Shown piece after piece: positions 1 through 10,698 of a DNA stretch of 64,000 nucleotides. The notes under the pieces were generated by a model, which was not told the origin of the DNA, made no database searches, and was given only the letters and a program-made list of their open reading frames with translations. A program made the position numbers and the translations under genes. Each line of letters begins with the position of its first letter. The stretch's first letter is position 1. Source of the DNA: Bacteroidota bacterium (GTDB taxonomy: Bacteria > Bacteroidota > Bacteroidia > UKL13-3); NCBI GenBank assembly GCA_947477885.1, contig CANJUD010000001.1, positions 1 through 64,000 of the forward strand, written 5' to 3'.

Positions 1-1
1 A

Positions 2-3000
2 GCAGGAAGTATCAGCAGCAATACCGCAACTAATCCGATTGTAAACTATAATATAAACAATACATCGTCTGTAATAAAGTATTTGGTAAAACTTATCGCA
101 ACAACAACCAATAGTTGCAATGATACCGCATATGATACTGTAAGTGTGTATCCCACACCTGTTGCGGGCTACAGCCAGACAAATACTGATAGTTGTGGTC
201 CCATAAATGTATATTTTACAAACACCACAACCCCATCGGGTATTAATAATTATATATGGAACTTTGGTAACGGGATAAGTTCGGCCGCACAGGACACTAA
301 TATAAAATATACAAACACAGGGGTGGCAGATTCTATATATACTATATTGCTGACCGCAAAAAACAGTACATATAACTGCCAGGACACACAACAAACATAT
401 ATAACAGTGAGGCCCAATGCCAAGGCCACTTTTACAGCATCATATACTTCTAGTTGTGCTCCATTTATTATAGACAATTCTATTATTACGCCAAGCGATT
501 ATGCATATGCAAACAGCCAGTACCAGTGGTACAAAAACGGTTCTGCTTTTGGTGCAAGTCAAACAGGGACAACACTTTCATTCCCCGGTGACACTATAAA
601 AAATGCCAACGATTCCATGCTTATCTCACTCGTCGCAACAAGCAAGTACGGGTGCAAAGATGATACTATTAAAATGTGGTTTAAGACCTTTCCAAATCCA
701 GCACCTGCTTTTGTAATAAGTGATACAATTAATTGTCATCCCTTAACTACGAATTTTACAAATAATTCATTGCCATCTTCGGGTCTAACCTATACTTGGG
801 ATTTTGGAAATGGGCTAACTAGTAATACTACTAATCCTACTAATATTAAATTTACTAATATCGGCATTGTAGATTCAATCTATAAAATAAAATTAATTGT
901 ATCTGCAGGTAGTGGATGTAAAGACAGTTTGGTTAAAAATGTCACCGTAAAACCTTTGCCGAACCCCAATTTTAATACTAGCAAAGACACTCTGTGCCCT
1001 AATAATATATTAACTTTAAATAATATCTCATCGCAAACTCCTCCCATTAATAGTTATAAATGGACTGAGCCCTCAAACATTGGTGCAACTATTAATAATG
1101 ATACGGCGAGTATTGCTACAACATCAACTTATGCTGATAATCAGTCTGGGAATTATATTAACTATACATATAGATTGATAGCTAAATCTAATTTTGGTTG
1201 TTTGGACAGTACCGATAAAACAGTAAAAGTAGCAACCAGGCCTGTTGCATCAATTGTAGTAAATCCAGACAGTTCATGCGGTCCTAAAATATTTAATATC
1301 ACAAATAATTCATTATATGGAAACACATGGATGTGGACAACGAGTTTTTTGAATATAAATTTCAGTAATACTGCATTGAAAAACCCAACATTGTCTATTC
1401 CTGAAAACAAAGGCTTAATTGATAGTATATATACCTATAGACTTGTTGCTACTTCTTTAAATGGGTGTGTTGATACAACATATGACACAGTGCTTGTTCA
1501 CCCTAGACCACGGGCAGTTTATATAGTTGATACAAATAATAGTTGTGCCCCAGTTTTAGTTTCATTTATAAATAACTCAAGTGGTAATACATCTCTAAGT
1601 TATTTTTGGGATTTGGGTGATGGGAATACTTCAGCTATTAAAAATCCTAAGGAAACATATAATTCTAGCAGCACACAAGATACAATATATTATACAAATC
1701 TAATTGTTTCTACTAATTATGGTTGTGCGGATACGGCATCTCTTAATATTAAAATAAAACCTAATCCCACAGCTGTTTTCAATGTTTCTGACACCCTAAT
1801 TTGTGCGGGTTCTACCTTTAGTGGGATTATCACTTCTTATAATATATCCTATGGTAATGTCGATTCGTTTTATTGGGATTTTGGAGATGGGTATTTATTA
1901 AAAACAATAAAAGATACTTCAATTATCCATAAATATAATACTGAAGGCCATTACAAAATAAAGCTAATGGCGGCCAATGAATGTGATTCTTCATATGATA
2001 GTATAAATATAACAATCTTAGAGAAACCTAAACCGAAATTTAGTATCTCTGATTCAATAACTTGTAATGCGATAAAATACTTCACAAATACAACGCTGAA
2101 TAGTCTTATATTGAACTATATCTCTTTTGAATGGGATTTTGGAAATGGTGTAAAATCAAATAAATACCAACCTGATTCAGTTGATTATGGATATATTTAT
2201 GGGACTAAGGATACCATATTCCATATACAACTTAAAGCATGGAATATCTGTGATACAGTATATTATAATGACTCTATAAGATTAAGGCCTGCACTGGATG
2301 CAGCGTTCACTCCTGCGAAACAGTTTGGTTGTTCTCCACTTACAATTAAATTCAATAATCAATCTCTTGGCGTTGATTCTAATAAGAGTGCATCTACAAA
2401 CTATTATGTATATATTTGGGATGATGGAAAGCCTAATGATACAGTTATAAGTAGAGCTCCGATGTTTCATACATTTAATTCAGGAATAGTTGATACATTT
2501 AATGTTAAAATATTCGCATTTAATGATTGTAAAGTTGATTCAGATAGCGTTCAAATTATAATATATCCTAATACTGTGCTTCCGCAAATTAGTATTCTCC
2601 CAGCAAACGGAATGGGATGCAATCCATTAACAATTACATTTAAAAATAATACAACAGGAGCAAGTAGTTACACATGGTATTTTGATAGCATCAACTCATC
2701 CAATTCTAAAAATGTAAAATGGACTTTTACTAAGGCTGGTATTTACAATGTAGAAATGAAAGCTAGTAATGGCTGTTCTGATACTTCTACCTTTGTACAA
2801 ATCACTGTTACTGACCCGCCAATTGCTTCTTTCACAGATTCAGGTAATTATTGTGAACCCGCATTAATATTTTTCAAAAACAATACAACTTCAGGGAATT
2901 CATATACTTGGTATTTTGGCGATGGTGATTCAAGCACACTTAAAAACCCACAGCATAAATATGATACTGCTGGAATGTATCAAGTAAAACTAATTGCTCA

Positions 3001-6000
3001 AAATTCAAATAGTTTCGGTGTAAATTGCGTTGATACCTTCAGTAAATATATAACCATATTCAAAAAACCGGTACCTGTATTATCAGCATCTACAGCGAAT
3101 GGTTGTGAACCATTGGTAGTTAATTTTAGTGGATTGGGTTCAACATATACTAAAAATTATTTCTGGGATTTTGGAAATGGAAGTACCTCGACCAATACAA
3201 ATCCACAGCAAACATATAATACTTTGGGTGCTGACACTACGTATAAGGTTCGCTTAATCACCACCAATGTGAATGGTTGCAGCGATTCTGCATTTACAAC
3301 TATTACAGTATATGCAAAGCCAATAGCTATCATCAATGCTGTTGATACATTTGCTTGTTTCCCTGGAAATTTATCATTTACCAATGCATCAAGTAGTAAT
3401 TCCGCATCTGCAAATTGGGATTTTGGCGACGGACAAACATCTACTACATTTAATTCAGTAAACCATACATGGGCAAAACCGGGTATATATAATCTGCGTC
3501 TGAAAGTCACTACTGTTAATGGCTGCGTTGATTCAACTGTGCGAAAAATTAAAATAGGAGGAAATGACACTTTGAAAATTGTAGCGTTTGATACTATATT
3601 ATGTTTGGGAGTGAAAGGAACTTATCAAAGCCCCAATGTGAACCCACAAAAAGTACAATGGGATTTTGGTGATGGCAATACAGATACTGGACGCACAGTA
3701 AAACATAACTGGTTTAATTCAGGAATATATACTATGATAATGACCATGACCGGACCTGATGGATGTATAGATTCTGCTACAAGACAGATAACAGTAAACA
3801 AACTTCCAGTAGTAGATTTTAGTGTGAACGATTCATTTCAGTGTGTAAATGCACAGCAATTTAATTTCACGGCAAATGCTAGTGCGGCTGCAGGTTTGAG
3901 CACCTTCACCTGGAAGTGGGGAGATGGGAATAAAACCAATGTTGCTGCTACCGTCACAAATGCAAATCACAGTTATACTACTTCAGGAATATATACTGTT
4001 CGGTTAATAGCAACCACAACCCAGGGTTGTATCGATTCTGCTGCACATAGTATTGTAGTTTGGCCAAAACCCAATATGAGTTATAATATTAATGATACTG
4101 ACCAATGTGTGAATAGTCAGTTTTTCTCGTTCACGAATACGTCAAGTGTGAGTAGTGGTTTCAACGACTATAATTGGAATTTTGGTGATGGACAGTTTTC
4201 TAATACTACAAGTCCCACACATACTTATGCCGATACTGGCGTATACAAAGTAACATTATATGCTACTACCGACAATGGTTGTACAGATTCCATTACAAAA
4301 ACTATATATGTTCGCCCAAAACCTACGCTAGATTTTAGCAGAAGTGATACAACGTTGTGTTTGAATGGTAATACATTTACCTACACTCCCACGGCATCTA
4401 TACCATACGGAACTATTACATTGTTATGGGATTATGGTGATGGCAATACCAAGAATATGGGTAATAGCGTGAATGCCGTTACACATAGTTATGCAGCAGC
4501 AGGCACCTATAATATAAAACTAAGAGTGAACAGCAGTTTTGGTTGTGTAGATTCAGTTACAAAAACTATAGTGGTATGGCCCAAACCATCGCCTACTTTT
4601 ACCATTAACGATTCATTACAATGTGTGAATTTACAAAACTTTATATATACCAATAACAGTAGTATATTAACTGGAAGCATGCAATACGACTGGGAGTTTG
4701 GAGATGGAAATACTTCTGTAAATAACAGTGCTAAAAATGTATCACATAATTATGCAAACTACGGAATGTATGATATAAAATTAGTGGCGATTAGTAATTT
4801 TGGTTGCAAAGATTCTGTAACCAGTAGTATTATAGTAGCACCAAAACCAACCGTTGATTATAATATAACTTCGCCCGACCAATGTCTAAATCTAAATAAT
4901 TATTCCTTTATTGATTTAACTACCATACCTGGTGGAAACTTGTTTTATACATGGTATTTCGGGGATGGCAAAACTTCTACCAATCAATCACCTTCGCATA
5001 TATATAATAGTGCGGGAACATATACTGTGAAAATGGTGGTGATATCACAATTGGGTTGTACCGATTCCATTACCAAACAAATGACCGTATGGCCCAAACC
5101 TACTGTTGCTTTCAACATTAAAGATACTGAACAGTGTTTAACGAGTAATTCATTTTTATATACAAATAATTGTAGCATACTAAGTGGTACTATAACTTAT
5201 GATTGGTATTGGGGCGATGGTAACAGTACCATAAACAGTGGCAATGGCCAACAAACACATAGTTATAATACTGCTGGAGTATATACAATCACCTTAATTG
5301 CAACTTCTGATAAAGGTTGTGTGGATACGCTGAAACGCTCAGTAGTAGTCCGTGCGATGCCTGTTGCCTTATTCGGAGTGAACCAAGATTCGCAGTGTGT
5401 AAACAACCAAGCGTTTGATTATATAAACCAAAGTACCATAGATTTTGGAGGTCTACAATCGTTCTGGGATTTTGGAAATGGAAAAACGTCCTCACTTAAA
5501 AACCCATCAACATTCTATAATACAGCTGGAAATTATACGGTCAATCTTTGGGTTACTTCTGACTATGGATGTTCAGATTCTATCAATCATATATTTACCG
5601 TTACACCCAAACCGAAATCTGATTTCAGCCTGAGTGATACCGCAGCCTGTGTGCAGTTGATGGTTAAATTTACCGACCAAAGTAGCAGCGATGCAGTAAA
5701 GTGGCTATGGGATTTCGACGATCCATTAAGTGGTGGCGTTAATAATAGCTCTGCTTCTGCCACGCCCACACATATATATATACAACCCGGAAGTTATTAT
5801 CCGAACTTAATCAGCTTTAATAAATATGGTTGTAGCGATACCTCAAAACACCATGCTATTGTATATGCTGATCCTGTTGCCAATTTCTATATAAATCCGA
5901 CTGCTGCATGCGATACTCCGATGACTGCAAATTGTATAAATATTAGCCAAAATGCGGTTGCATATGTCTGGGATTTGGGCAATAGCAAAACTTCTGCATT

Positions 6001-6916
6001 GGCAAATCCAACTGCTATATATATAAATAATGGAACTTATAATGTAATTCTCACAGCCATTACCACTGCGGGTTGTATCGATTCGATGACCTTGCCTTAT
6101 ATAGTTGCCAAACAGCCAAAAGCTATATTTACCTTAAAACCACACGAAGGTTGCGAACCGTTGGTTGTACAATTTGAAAACAAAAGCATAAACAATACAT
6201 TTAATTTCTGGAACTTTGACGATGGACAAGGAAGTATTATAGATTCGCCCATACATATATATAATAAAGCAGGAACTTATATACCCACTTTAATGGTAAA
6301 GAATGGTAATTGTTATGATACCGCCAATATGGATACTATTATCGTACACCCCTTGCCCGTAGCAGGTTTCAGTTGGGCTGAAGTGGGACCTCCACCTTCT
6401 GGTTCTATTAATTTCACTAATCAAAGTTTGGGTGCATTTGCCTACTTCTGGGATTTTGGAGATGGCACACAATCGTTCGATGTAAATCCAGCACACCGTT
6501 ATCAAAGTCCGAAAGACTATATAGTAACTTTAATCGTGAACACCAATTTTGGTTGTTATGATACATTTGTGCAGACCGTTCATGTAGATTTGATGAAAGG
6601 ATTGTGGGTGAGCAATGCGATGAGTCCGGATGACCATAAAGGCGATGCAAGTGTATTTCAACCACAAGGTGTAGGACTAGAAACTTATCATGTTCAAGTA
6701 TTCACCACATGGGGCGAATTGATTTGGGAAAGCACTTTATTAGAAGCCACCAAACCCAAAGAACACTGGGACGGAACCTGGCAAGGCAAGCCCTGCAAGC
6801 AAGACGTATATGTTTGGAAAATAAATGCAACATTTATTGATGGAAGTGTATGGCCAGGAAAAGTATATCCTGATGGATCAATTAATAGGATTGGGTCGTT
6901 GACGTTGATTAGGTAA
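2..6916 (+). CDS. Giant PKD-repeat surface protein, T9SS type B cargo (5' partial)
   Basis: The reading frame is open from base 2, so the gene begins upstream of the window; about 2304 residues are visible. It is a chain of roughly 25 PKD-like immunoglobulin-fold repeats of about 85-90 residues. Most carry a WDFGDG-type core (WNFGNG, WDLGDG, WKWGDG, WYWGDG variants), a Cys near the repeat start and a G-C-x-D-S/T motif near its end, suggesting one disulfide per repeat. Repeats between about 3.8 and 5.6 kb form a closer subfamily marked by QCVN. The last ~95 residues match the gliding-motility-type C-terminal domain (T9SS type B signal), with a WGELIWE strand and a WDGTWQGKP motif. The likely role is a cell-surface or secreted adhesin or matrix protein; the ligand is unknown. 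The N-terminal signal peptide lies outside the window. Confidence 0.9.
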   Translation, partial: AGSISSNTATNPIVNYNINNTSSVIKYLVKLIATTTNSCNDTAYDTVSVYPTPVAGYSQTNTDSCGPINVYFTNTTTPSGINNYIWNFGNGISSAAQDTNIKYTNTGVADSIYTILLTAKNSTYNCQDTQQTYITVRPNAKATFTASYTSSCAPFIIDNSIITPSDYAYANSQYQWYKNGSAFGASQTGTTLSFPGDTIKNANDSMLISLVATSKYGCKDDTIKMWFKTFPNPAPAFVISDTINCHPLTTNFTNNSLPSSGLTYTWDFGNGLTSNTTNPTNIKFTNIGIVDSIYKIKLIVSAGSGCKDSLVKNVTVKPLPNPNFNTSKDTLCPNNILTLNNISSQTPPINSYKWTEPSNIGATINNDTASIATTSTYADNQSGNYINYTYRLIAKSNFGCLDSTDKTVKVATRPVASIVVNPDSSCGPKIFNITNNSLYGNTWMWTTSFLNINFSNTALKNPTLSIPENKGLIDSIYTYRLVATSLNGCVDTTYDTVLVHPRPRAVYIVDTNNSCAPVLVSFINNSSGNTSLSYFWDLGDGNTSAIKNPKETYNSSSTQDTIYYTNLIVSTNYGCADTASLNIKIKPNPTAVFNVSDTLICAGSTFSGIITSYNISYGNVDSFYWDFGDGYLLKTIKDTSIIHKYNTEGHYKIKLMAANECDSSYDSINITILEKPKPKFSISDSITCNAIKYFTNTTLNSLILNYISFEWDFGNGVKSNKYQPDSVDYGYIYGTKDTIFHIQLKAWNICDTVYYNDSIRLRPALDAAFTPAKQFGCSPLTIKFNNQSLGVDSNKSASTNYYVYIWDDGKPNDTVISRAPMFHTFNSGIVDTFNVKIFAFNDCKVDSDSVQIIIYPNTVLPQISILPANGMGCNPLTITFKNNTTGASSYTWYFDSINSSNSKNVKWTFTKAGIYNVEMKASNGCSDTSTFVQITVTDPPIASFTDSGNYCEPALIFFKNNTTSGNSYTWYFGDGDSSTLKNPQHKYDTAGMYQVKLIAQNSNSFGVNCVDTFSKYITIFKKPVPVLSASTANGCEPLVVNFSGLGSTYTKNYFWDFGNGSTSTNTNPQQTYNTLGADTTYKVRLITTNVNGCSDSAFTTITVYAKPIAIINAVDTFACFPGNLSFTNASSSNSASANWDFGDGQTSTTFNSVNHTWAKPGIYNLRLKVTTVNGCVDSTVRKIKIGGNDTLKIVAFDTILCLGVKGTYQSPNVNPQKVQWDFGDGNTDTGRTVKHNWFNSGIYTMIMTMTGPDGCIDSATRQITVNKLPVVDFSVNDSFQCVNAQQFNFTANASAAAGLSTFTWKWGDGNKTNVAATVTNANHSYTTSGIYTVRLIATTTQGCIDSAAHSIVVWPKPNMSYNINDTDQCVNSQFFSFTNTSSVSSGFNDYNWNFGDGQFSNTTSPTHTYADTGVYKVTLYATTDNGCTDSITKTIYVRPKPTLDFSRSDTTLCLNGNTFTYTPTASIPYGTITLLWDYGDGNTKNMGNSVNAVTHSYAAAGTYNIKLRVNSSFGCVDSVTKTIVVWPKPSPTFTINDSLQCVNLQNFIYTNNSSILTGSMQYDWEFGDGNTSVNNSAKNVSHNYANYGMYDIKLVAISNFGCKDSVTSSIIVAPKPTVDYNITSPDQCLNLNNYSFIDLTTIPGGNLFYTWYFGDGKTSTNQSPSHIYNSAGTYTVKMVVISQLGCTDSITKQMTVWPKPTVAFNIKDTEQCLTSNSFLYTNNCSILSGTITYDWYWGDGNSTINSGNGQQTHSYNTAGVYTITLIATSDKGCVDTLKRSVVVRAMPVALFGVNQDSQCVNNQAFDYINQSTIDFGGLQSFWDFGNGKTSSLKNPSTFYNTAGNYTVNLWVTSDYGCSDSINHIFTVTPKPKSDFSLSDTAACVQLMVKFTDQSSSDAVKWLWDFDDPLSGGVNNSSASATPTHIYIQPGSYYPNLISFNKYGCSDTSKHHAIVYADPVANFYINPTAACDTPMTANCINISQNAVAYVWDLGNSKTSALANPTAIYINNGTYNVILTAITTAGCIDSMTLPYIVAKQPKAIFTLKPHEGCEPLVVQFENKSINNTFNFWNFDDGQGSIIDSPIHIYNKAGTYIPTLMVKNGNCYDTANMDTIIVHPLPVAGFSWAEVGPPPSGSINFTNQSLGAFAYFWDFGDGTQSFDVNPAHRYQSPKDYIVTLIVNTNFGCYDTFVQTVHVDLMKGLWVSNAMSPDDHKGDASVFQPQGVGLETYHVQVFTTWGELIWESTLLEATKPKEHWDGTWQGKPCKQDVYVWKINATFIDGSVWPGKVYPDGSINRIGSLTLIR

Positions 6917-6921
6917 AAACA

Positions 6922-6998
6922 AATTATGAATTCAGAATTACGATTGCTCTTATAATACACAACAAATCGTAGTTCGTAATTGCCCATTCGTAATTGAT
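6922..6998. repeat. Heptad-phased intergenic repeat, AATTACG family
   Basis: Five bases after the PKD gene stop, units such as AATTATG, AATTCAG and AATTACG follow one another at exactly 7 bases. The same register is regained at 6964-6998 in inverted form (AAATCGT, AGTTCGT, CATTCGT). The two halves can pair as a hairpin. A related copy lies at 60911. The rest of the gap to 7069 is AT-rich with no other recognisable signal. Confidence 0.7.
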
Positions 6999-7069
6999 CT
7001 AAAACATTCTCCCAAAAAATCTGTTCAAATAATAATCACAACTTGTAATTTGAAACTTTTATTATCATT

Positions 7070-7648
7070 ATGAATATATGTATCATCTCGGGTTCTCCCC
7101 GCATTAATTCCAATACCATCAAGCTTGCTAAGGCTATTGAGAATTTGGCCAAGGAGCACCATAACTTAAGCCTAATCGACTTTTCTAAGTGCGATATTCC
7201 TTTTGAAAGTCAGGCTAGAATGGAGAAAGGGAAGTTGAGCGATTTTCAACAAAACTTATATGATAGTATGGAAAAAGCACAACTGATATATATACTTTCG
7301 CCAGAATATAATTGGATGCCGAGTGCTGAGATTGTGAATTTCTTTAACCAAATGACGGGCAAAGAATATACTCCCATGTGGAACAATAAAGTATTTGCCT
7401 TAGGCGGTGTTTCCAATGGCCGTGGTGGTCGTATGCCTATTGTGCATATGGGTACCATGCTCAATAAAGTTTTGGGAATCATGCACCACCAAAGTTTTAT
7501 ATGTCCCAAATATTTTGAAGCTTATAATACGCCTGATCATATAGACGAAATGGGCAACTCAAAAGGCGTTGATGCCTATGATAAAAGCTTAAATAATTTT
7601 GTAGAGATACCTGTTCTTTTTGCAGCGAGATGGGCGAAGGGAGAATAA
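7070..7648 (+). CDS. NAD(P)H-dependent FMN reductase (flavodoxin-like fold)
   Basis: This 192-residue protein belongs to the NADPH-dependent FMN reductase family and should be a cytoplasmic flavoprotein that reduces FMN, quinones or similar acceptors with NAD(P)H. The N-terminus has the family's phosphate-binding loop, GSPRINSNT at residues 8-16. A second flavin-contact segment, SPEYNWMPS, sits near residue 80, followed by a GGVSNGRGG loop near residue 117. Length is normal for the family (about 180-195). It stands alone between the PKD gene and the convergent kbl gene; the start is the first ATG after an AT-rich leader. The physiological substrate cannot be told from sequence. Confidence 0.85.
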   Translation: MNICIISGSPRINSNTIKLAKAIENLAKEHHNLSLIDFSKCDIPFESQARMEKGKLSDFQQNLYDSMEKAQLIYILSPEYNWMPSAEIVNFFNQMTGKEYTPMWNNKVFALGGVSNGRGGRMPIVHMGTMLNKVLGIMHHQSFICPKYFEAYNTPDHIDEMGNSKGVDAYDKSLNNFVEIPVLFAARWAKGE

Positions 7649-7664
7649 GCTTATTATATATATA

Positions 7665-8855
7665 CTATTTTATAACACCCAACTCTTTCCCAACTTTCGT
7701 AAATGCAGCAATTGCTTTATCCAAATGATGCATCTCATGTCCAGCAGAGATTTGCGTACGTATACGAGCTTTGCCTTTGGCTACCACAGGAAAATAAAAA
7801 CCTATAACATATATACCTTCCTCAAGAAGTTTTCGGGCGAAGTCTTGGCTTAATTTGGCATCATATAGCATGATAGGAACGATAGGATGTACTCCCGGTT
7901 TAATATCAAATCCAGCTTCCGTCATTTTGCTACGGAAGTATTTGGTGTTTGTTTCTAGTTTATCACGCAGCTCAGTTGTTTCGTTCAGCATATCAAGAAC
8001 TTCAATGGATGCACCCACAATACTTGGAGCAATAGTATTAGAAAATAAATAAGGGCGAGAACGTTGACGCAACATATCTATAATTTCTTTTCTTCCCGAA
8101 GTAAACCCACCAGAAGCACCGCCCAAGGCTTTACCCAGTGTGCTTGTTATAATATCTATTTGTCCTATTACATTGCAATGCTCTATAGTGCCTCTGCCTG
8201 TTTGGCCAATGAAACCGGTGGCGTGGCATTCATCCACCATTATTAAAGCTTTATACTTATGGGCAAGCTCATTTATTTTATCCAGTTGTGCAATAGTGCC
8301 GTCCATAGAAAACACACCGTCGGTTACTATAATACGGTTACGCAAGTGCTGTGTTTCTTGCAGCTTGGCCTCCAAATCAGCCATATCATTATTTAAATAA
8401 CGGTAACGTTGTGCTTTGCAAAGTCTCACCCCGTCTATGATAGAAGCATGATTTAATTCGTCGGATATAATAGCATCTTCCTCATTAAAAAGTGGTTCAA
8501 AAACACCACCATTTGCATCGAAAGCAGCAGCATATAATATAGTATCTTCAGTGCCGAGAAATTCAGAAATTTTGCGCTCTAGTTCTTTATGTATATCCTG
8601 TGTGCCGCATATAAAACGCACACTGCTCATACCAAAGCCGTGTGTGTCTATAGCTTTATGAGCGGCCGCTATCACTCGCGGGTGGCTGCTCAAGCCAAGA
8701 TAATTATTGGAACAAAAATTTATCACTTCTTTGCCACCAGCAATTTTTATATCTGCAGATTGTGGAGTAATGATTACACGTTCTTCTTTGAACAATCCAG
8801 CTTCTTTTATATTAGTAATTTCAGCTTCGAGTAATGGTTTTAAAGTATCGTACAT
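7665..8855 (-). CDS. kbl: Glycine C-acetyltransferase (2-amino-3-ketobutyrate CoA ligase)
   Basis: A 396-residue PLP enzyme of the alpha-oxoamine synthase family. Kbl converts 2-amino-3-ketobutyrate plus CoA into glycine and acetyl-CoA, the second step of threonine breakdown. Visible motifs are [12 protein letters not shown] (131-142), [11 protein letters not shown] (207-217) with the PLP-contacting Asp and His, and the Schiff-base lysine K242 in [13 protein letters not shown]. Length matches Kbl (about 398). Close relatives (serine palmitoyltransferase, BioF) share these motifs; the overall sequence and size fit Kbl best. No threonine dehydrogenase gene is adjacent. A heptad repeat lies just upstream of the start. 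Confidence 0.87.
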   Translation of the reverse strand: MYDTLKPLLEAEITNIKEAGLFKEERVIITPQSADIKIAGGKEVINFCSNNYLGLSSHPRVIAAAHKAIDTHGFGMSSVRFICGTQDIHKELERKISEFLGTEDTILYAAAFDANGGVFEPLFNEEDAIISDELNHASIIDGVRLCKAQRYRYLNNDMADLEAKLQETQHLRNRIIVTDGVFSMDGTIAQLDKINELAHKYKALIMVDECHATGFIGQTGRGTIEHCNVIGQIDIITSTLGKALGGASGGFTSGRKEIIDMLRQRSRPYLFSNTIAPSIVGASIEVLDMLNETTELRDKLETNTKYFRSKMTEAGFDIKPGVHPIVPIMLYDAKLSQDFARKLLEEGIYVIGFYFPVVAKGKARIRTQISAGHEMHHLDKAIAAFTKVGKELGVIK

Positions 8856-8871
8856 TTTATATTTAATTTAG

Positions 8872-8998
8872 TAGTCAGTAGTTAGTAAACAGTAATTAGT
8901 AGCTGACGCATCATACTGATTTGATGCCTGTGGTTGATGTGGTGAGCGGTCCCGAATAAGATTCGGGAGAACCATCACCAACCACGACACATGCAGTA
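8872..8998. repeat. Heptad repeat (CAG family) plus large hairpin with nested palindrome
   Basis: Five units in exact 7-base phase (TAGTCAG, TAGTTAG, TAAACAG, TAATTAG, TAGCTGA) run from 8872 to 8906. They are followed by a long imperfect hairpin (about 8930-8985) whose tip is the perfect inverted repeat TCCCGAAT-AAG-ATTCGGGA at 8950-8968. The element fills the gap between two minus-strand genes. It belongs to the same family as the copies at 37790, 43339, 51684 and 55699. Confidence 0.75.
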
Positions 8999-9000
8999 TT

Positions 9001-9624
9001 CTACGGCAATATCAACCCATTTAGCAGGTCCATCATTTTTGGTTTTTCTTTTTCGGCTTGATTAATTTCGGTATAGGTTACAAATTGGATACAACTGGTG
9101 GGGCCGACATAGTAGTATGCCATAAATAAAAAAGTAAATCCCCGCACTTCGGTGGTAAACTCTAAGTATAACATATCTTTTTTATTTACCTTACGATATT
9201 CTTGTTTCAGTATAACAACATTTTTGCTGCTTTTTCGGGCATTAACAAGTGCAATGTCTCTAAGGGAGGCTAAGGTTGTGGTCGATTTTTCAGGAATAAG
9301 CAAGGCCACCGAGGTTTCCGATTTCTTAAGAGACATACTAAAATCTGACTGAACATTAATAGGAGTGTCATGTAAAGTCCAAAGTGAACTATCATATACC
9401 ACAACATATTTTATATCTTGGCCTTTGATAATACAATTGGTACCAAAAGGTTTGAAGTGTTCCCCGCCTTTTTCTATGGGAGCATTTATTGCCGAATCTG
9501 CATATTTCCAAGTACCGTTATTATATAATATTACTTTGTTACCATCAGCGGTAGTTGCAGCAATTTGAGCATGAGAGGAACATGCAGCAGAAATTATTAT
9601 ATATAACAATAACAATCTTTTCAT
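9001..9624 (-). CDS. Secreted hypothetical protein
   Basis: A 207-residue protein with an N-terminal signal peptide ending near SSHA-Q (residues 16-20), so it is periplasmic or outer-membrane associated. Just after cleavage comes a DGNKVILYNNGTWKY segment, a short motif I have seen near the N-terminus of many uncharacterised Bacteroidota secreted proteins. The rest looks like alternating beta strands with no catalytic motif I recognise. It lies 14 bases downstream of the MoxR gene on the same strand, so the two may be co-transcribed. Function unknown. Confidence 0.7.
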   Translation of the reverse strand: MKRLLLLYIIISAACSSHAQIAATTADGNKVILYNNGTWKYADSAINAPIEKGGEHFKPFGTNCIIKGQDIKYVVVYDSSLWTLHDTPINVQSDFSMSLKKSETSVALLIPEKSTTTLASLRDIALVNARKSSKNVVILKQEYRKVNKKDMLYLEFTTEVRGFTFLFMAYYYVGPTSCIQFVTYTEINQAEKEKPKMMDLLNGLILP

Positions 9625-9638
9625 TTATAAAAAAAGTA

Positions 9639-10604
9639 TTATAATAGTTTATCAATTAGTTTTTCTACACTCACCCCTTCAGCTTCAGCTTTATAATTAC
9701 AAACAATTCTATGGCGAAGAATAGGCCGTGCAACTGCTTTTACATTTTCAATATCGGGAGAAAACTTGCCATTAAACAAAGCATGGCATTTGGCAGCTAA
9801 AACCAAAAACTGACCAGCACGTGGACCGGCTCCATAAGATATATATTTGTTTGTTTCTTCGGTAGCCATGGAAGTATTGGGGCGGGTTTTGGAAACTAGC
9901 TTAACGGCATATTCTACTACATTATCAGCAATAGGGGTTTTGCGAACCAGTTGCTGGAAATATTTAATTTCTTCGCCGCCAATAATTTTATTTACTTTTG
10001 ATTGATTAAAACTGGTAGTGCTTTTTATTACTTGCACCTCATCGGCAAATGCGGGATAATCAATTACGACGTTAAACATAAAACGGTCGAGTTGAGCTTC
10101 GGGTAAGGGGTAGGTTCCTTCCTGCTCAATCGGGTTTTGTGTGGCCAATACGAAAAATGGCTCTTCTAGTTTATGCATTGTGCCACCAACAGTTACACTT
10201 TTTTCTTGCATGGCCTCAAGCAACGCTGCTTGGGTTTTTGGGGGCGTACGATTTATCTCATCAGCTAAAACAATATTGGCAAACAAAGGACCGCGAATAA
10301 ATTTAAAATTGCGGTTCTCGTCCAAAATTTCGGAACCTGAGATATCGCCCGGCATCAAATCAGGAGTGAACTGTATGCGGTTGAAGGATAAATCCAAAAC
10401 CTCGGAAATGGTTTTTACCAATAAGGTTTTTGCTAGTCCGGGTACACCTACCAATAACACGTGGCCATTGCAGAATATGCAGTTGAGCACGTCGGTAATC
10501 ACTTCATCCTGACCTATGATTACCTTTTTTGTTTCGGTAAGCATGCGTTTATAAGCATCTCTAAGAGCCTCTGCGGCTTCTACTTCTGTGTTATAGTTTA
10601 TCAT
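9639..10604 (-). CDS. MoxR-family AAA+ ATPase
   Basis: A 321-residue MoxR-type AAA ATPase (AAA_3). It carries a Walker A variant GVPGLAKT near residue 56, a Walker B LADEINR segment, and the MoxR signature PPKTQAALLEAMQE with a following ATQNPIEQEGTYPLPEAQLD block. MoxR ATPases act as chaperones that help mature partner proteins, usually encoded beside DUF58 and von Willebrand A genes. No such partners are adjacent here, which is slightly unusual. I place the start at the inner ATG (MINYN), because the upstream in-frame codons have no family-like sequence and would reach into the divergent promoter region. Confidence 0.88.
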   Translation of the reverse strand: MINYNTEVEAAEALRDAYKRMLTETKKVIIGQDEVITDVLNCIFCNGHVLLVGVPGLAKTLLVKTISEVLDLSFNRIQFTPDLMPGDISGSEILDENRNFKFIRGPLFANIVLADEINRTPPKTQAALLEAMQEKSVTVGGTMHKLEEPFFVLATQNPIEQEGTYPLPEAQLDRFMFNVVIDYPAFADEVQVIKSTTSFNQSKVNKIIGGEEIKYFQQLVRKTPIADNVVEYAVKLVSKTRPNTSMATEETNKYISYGAGPRAGQFLVLAAKCHALFNGKFSPDIENVKAVARPILRHRIVCNYKAEAEGVSVEKLIDKLL

Positions 10605-10698
10605 AAATTTGTGCGAATTTAAGGGCAATCAAGTTTTTTATTGTTATCGATTAACGTTTTTTAGTTTGTTTTGTAACAAATATTTCACCAAAAAAACC

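Noticed and set aside
10605-10698. Upstream starts for the MoxR and FkbM genes
   Set aside because: Both longer frames run across the same divergent gap and encode no family-like residues.
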